Shown here: in pieces, positions 6,149 to 6,670 of the stretch
Layout: every line of letters begins with the position of its first letter
How positions within the stretch are numbered: the first letter of the stretch is position 1
DNA from: Dethiosulfatibacter sp.
GTDB lineage: Bacteria; Bacillota_A; Clostridia; Tissierellales; Dethiosulfatibacteraceae
DNA length: 6,670 nucleotides
Assembly: GCA_019084435.1 (NCBI GenBank)
Contig: JAHRFV010000173.1
Location: forward strand, 1-6,670
Direction of reading: 5' to 3'
Translations under genes and position numbers: made by a program
Notes under the pieces: model-generated
Told to the model about the DNA's origin: nothing
The model's input: the letters and a program-made list of their open reading frames with translations, nothing else
The model's database searches: none

Positions 6149-6170
6149 ATAACTCAAAGGACGGGGAGCA

Positions 6171-6670
6171 ATGGAAAATTATACAGGCATAATCGATGAA
6201 ATTATATATTATAACGAAGAGAATGGATATACGGTCGGCATTCTTGAAACAGAAGATGATGTAATCACTTTTACCGGAACATTTTCGAACCCGACTCAGG
6301 GAGAAAATCTCAAGATTAAAGGTAATTGGACTTTTCACAGAAGATACGGAAAGCAGTTTGAGGTAGAAAGCTTTGAACTGATCCGTCCGGATACCCTTGA
6401 CGGTATAAGGAAGTATTTGTCATCCGGTCTGATAAAGGGTATAGGAAAATCAACAGCGAGTAAAATTGTTGAACTTTTTGGAGATGAGACTTTAGAAATA
6501 ATGCAGTATCAACCTCAGAGAATTACTGAGGTAGAAGGGATTGGAGAAAAGAAGGCCGATATTATTATCGAGAGCTATAGAGAGCAGATCGAACTGAAAG
6601 AGATTATGATCTACCTTCAGAAATTCTCTGAGGTTGATACTGCATTATTTCTAAAGTCTCATCTCCAAAA
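6171..6670 (+). CDS. recD2: RecD2-type (RecD/TraA family) ATP-dependent DNA helicase, N-terminal part
   Basis: This is the start of a RecD2-like SF1B 5'-3' DNA helicase, a repair and recombination protein found in bacteria without RecBCD; the gene runs off the window. The 166 residues seen form the RecD2-specific N-terminal region. First comes an OB-like domain at about 1-72 (GIIDEIIYYNEENGYTVGIL, then LKIKGNWTFHRRYGKQFEVES). It is followed by helix-hairpin-helix segments at about 79-104 (GIRKYLSSGLIKGIGKSTASKIV) and 117-135 (ITEVEGIGEKKADIII). The ATPase motifs lie beyond the window edge, so catalytic integrity cannot be judged. The start ATG has AAAGGA (6156-6161) nine bases upstream, and GGGGAG lies closer, only two bases away. 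Full-length members are usually above 700 residues. The gene is divergent from the thioesterase gene and shares its promoter region. Confidence 0.92.
   Translation, partial: MENYTGIIDEIIYYNEENGYTVGILETEDDVITFTGTFSNPTQGENLKIKGNWTFHRRYGKQFEVESFELIRPDTLDGIRKYLSSGLIKGIGKSTASKIVELFGDETLEIMQYQPQRITEVEGIGEKKADIIIESYREQIELKEIMIYLQKFSEVDTALFLKSHLQ

Noticed and set aside
6030..6338. 102-codon minus-strand ORF across the divergent promoter region
   Set aside because: It overlaps the start of recD2 and both promoters in a frame without family features, so it is taken as chance.

Overview
The window looks like chromosomal DNA of a low-GC Gram-positive bacterium, most likely a member of the Clostridia or a close relative. 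The evidence is the AT-rich sequence, strong AGGAGG-type ribosome binding sites, sigma-A-like promoters, a leuA-leuC-leuD-leuB order with the short (about 420-residue) form of LeuC, a RecD2-type helicase instead of RecBCD, and a FatA-like acyl-ACP thioesterase. No species can be named from this sequence alone.

Positions 1-3397 (+ strand) hold the end of a leucine biosynthesis operon. It runs from the C-terminal regulatory part of leuA (2-isopropylmalate synthase) through leuC and leuD (isopropylmalate isomerase subunits) to leuB (3-isopropylmalate dehydrogenase). leuA and leuC overlap by one base, and each later gene has its own Shine-Dalgarno sequence. Together they take 2-isopropylmalate to the keto-acid precursor of leucine. 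The last 11 codons of leuC are made of an imperfect palindromic repeat that appears to have been acquired. A perfect 19-bp hairpin closes the operon.

Positions 3398-3806 contain no large gene but are not empty. The minus strand carries a near-consensus promoter, a 5' leader hairpin, an unrecognised 36-codon ORF, a very strong Shine-Dalgarno leading into a six-codon ORF, and the shared hairpin terminator. AT-rich direct repeats lie upstream of the promoter, followed by the rho-independent terminator of the next minus-strand unit.

Positions 3807-6061 (minus strand) encode, in transcription order, a FatA-like acyl-ACP thioesterase, a short NfeD-family membrane protein and a stomatin/SPFH (QmcA-like) membrane protein. 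The last two overlap in an ATGA junction and clearly form one unit. The thioesterase lies 108 bp upstream with no convincing terminator after it, so read-through is possible. A link between membrane lipid supply and a membrane microdomain scaffold is an inference.

Positions 6062-6170 are a compact divergent promoter region. It drives the thioesterase leftward and a recD2-like helicase gene rightward; only the N-terminal 166 codons of the helicase lie in the window.

The most interesting items are the repeat-derived LeuC tail and the small, strongly expressed-looking minus-strand locus at about 3439-3722. No CRISPR array, tRNA, rRNA or complete transposase gene was seen.
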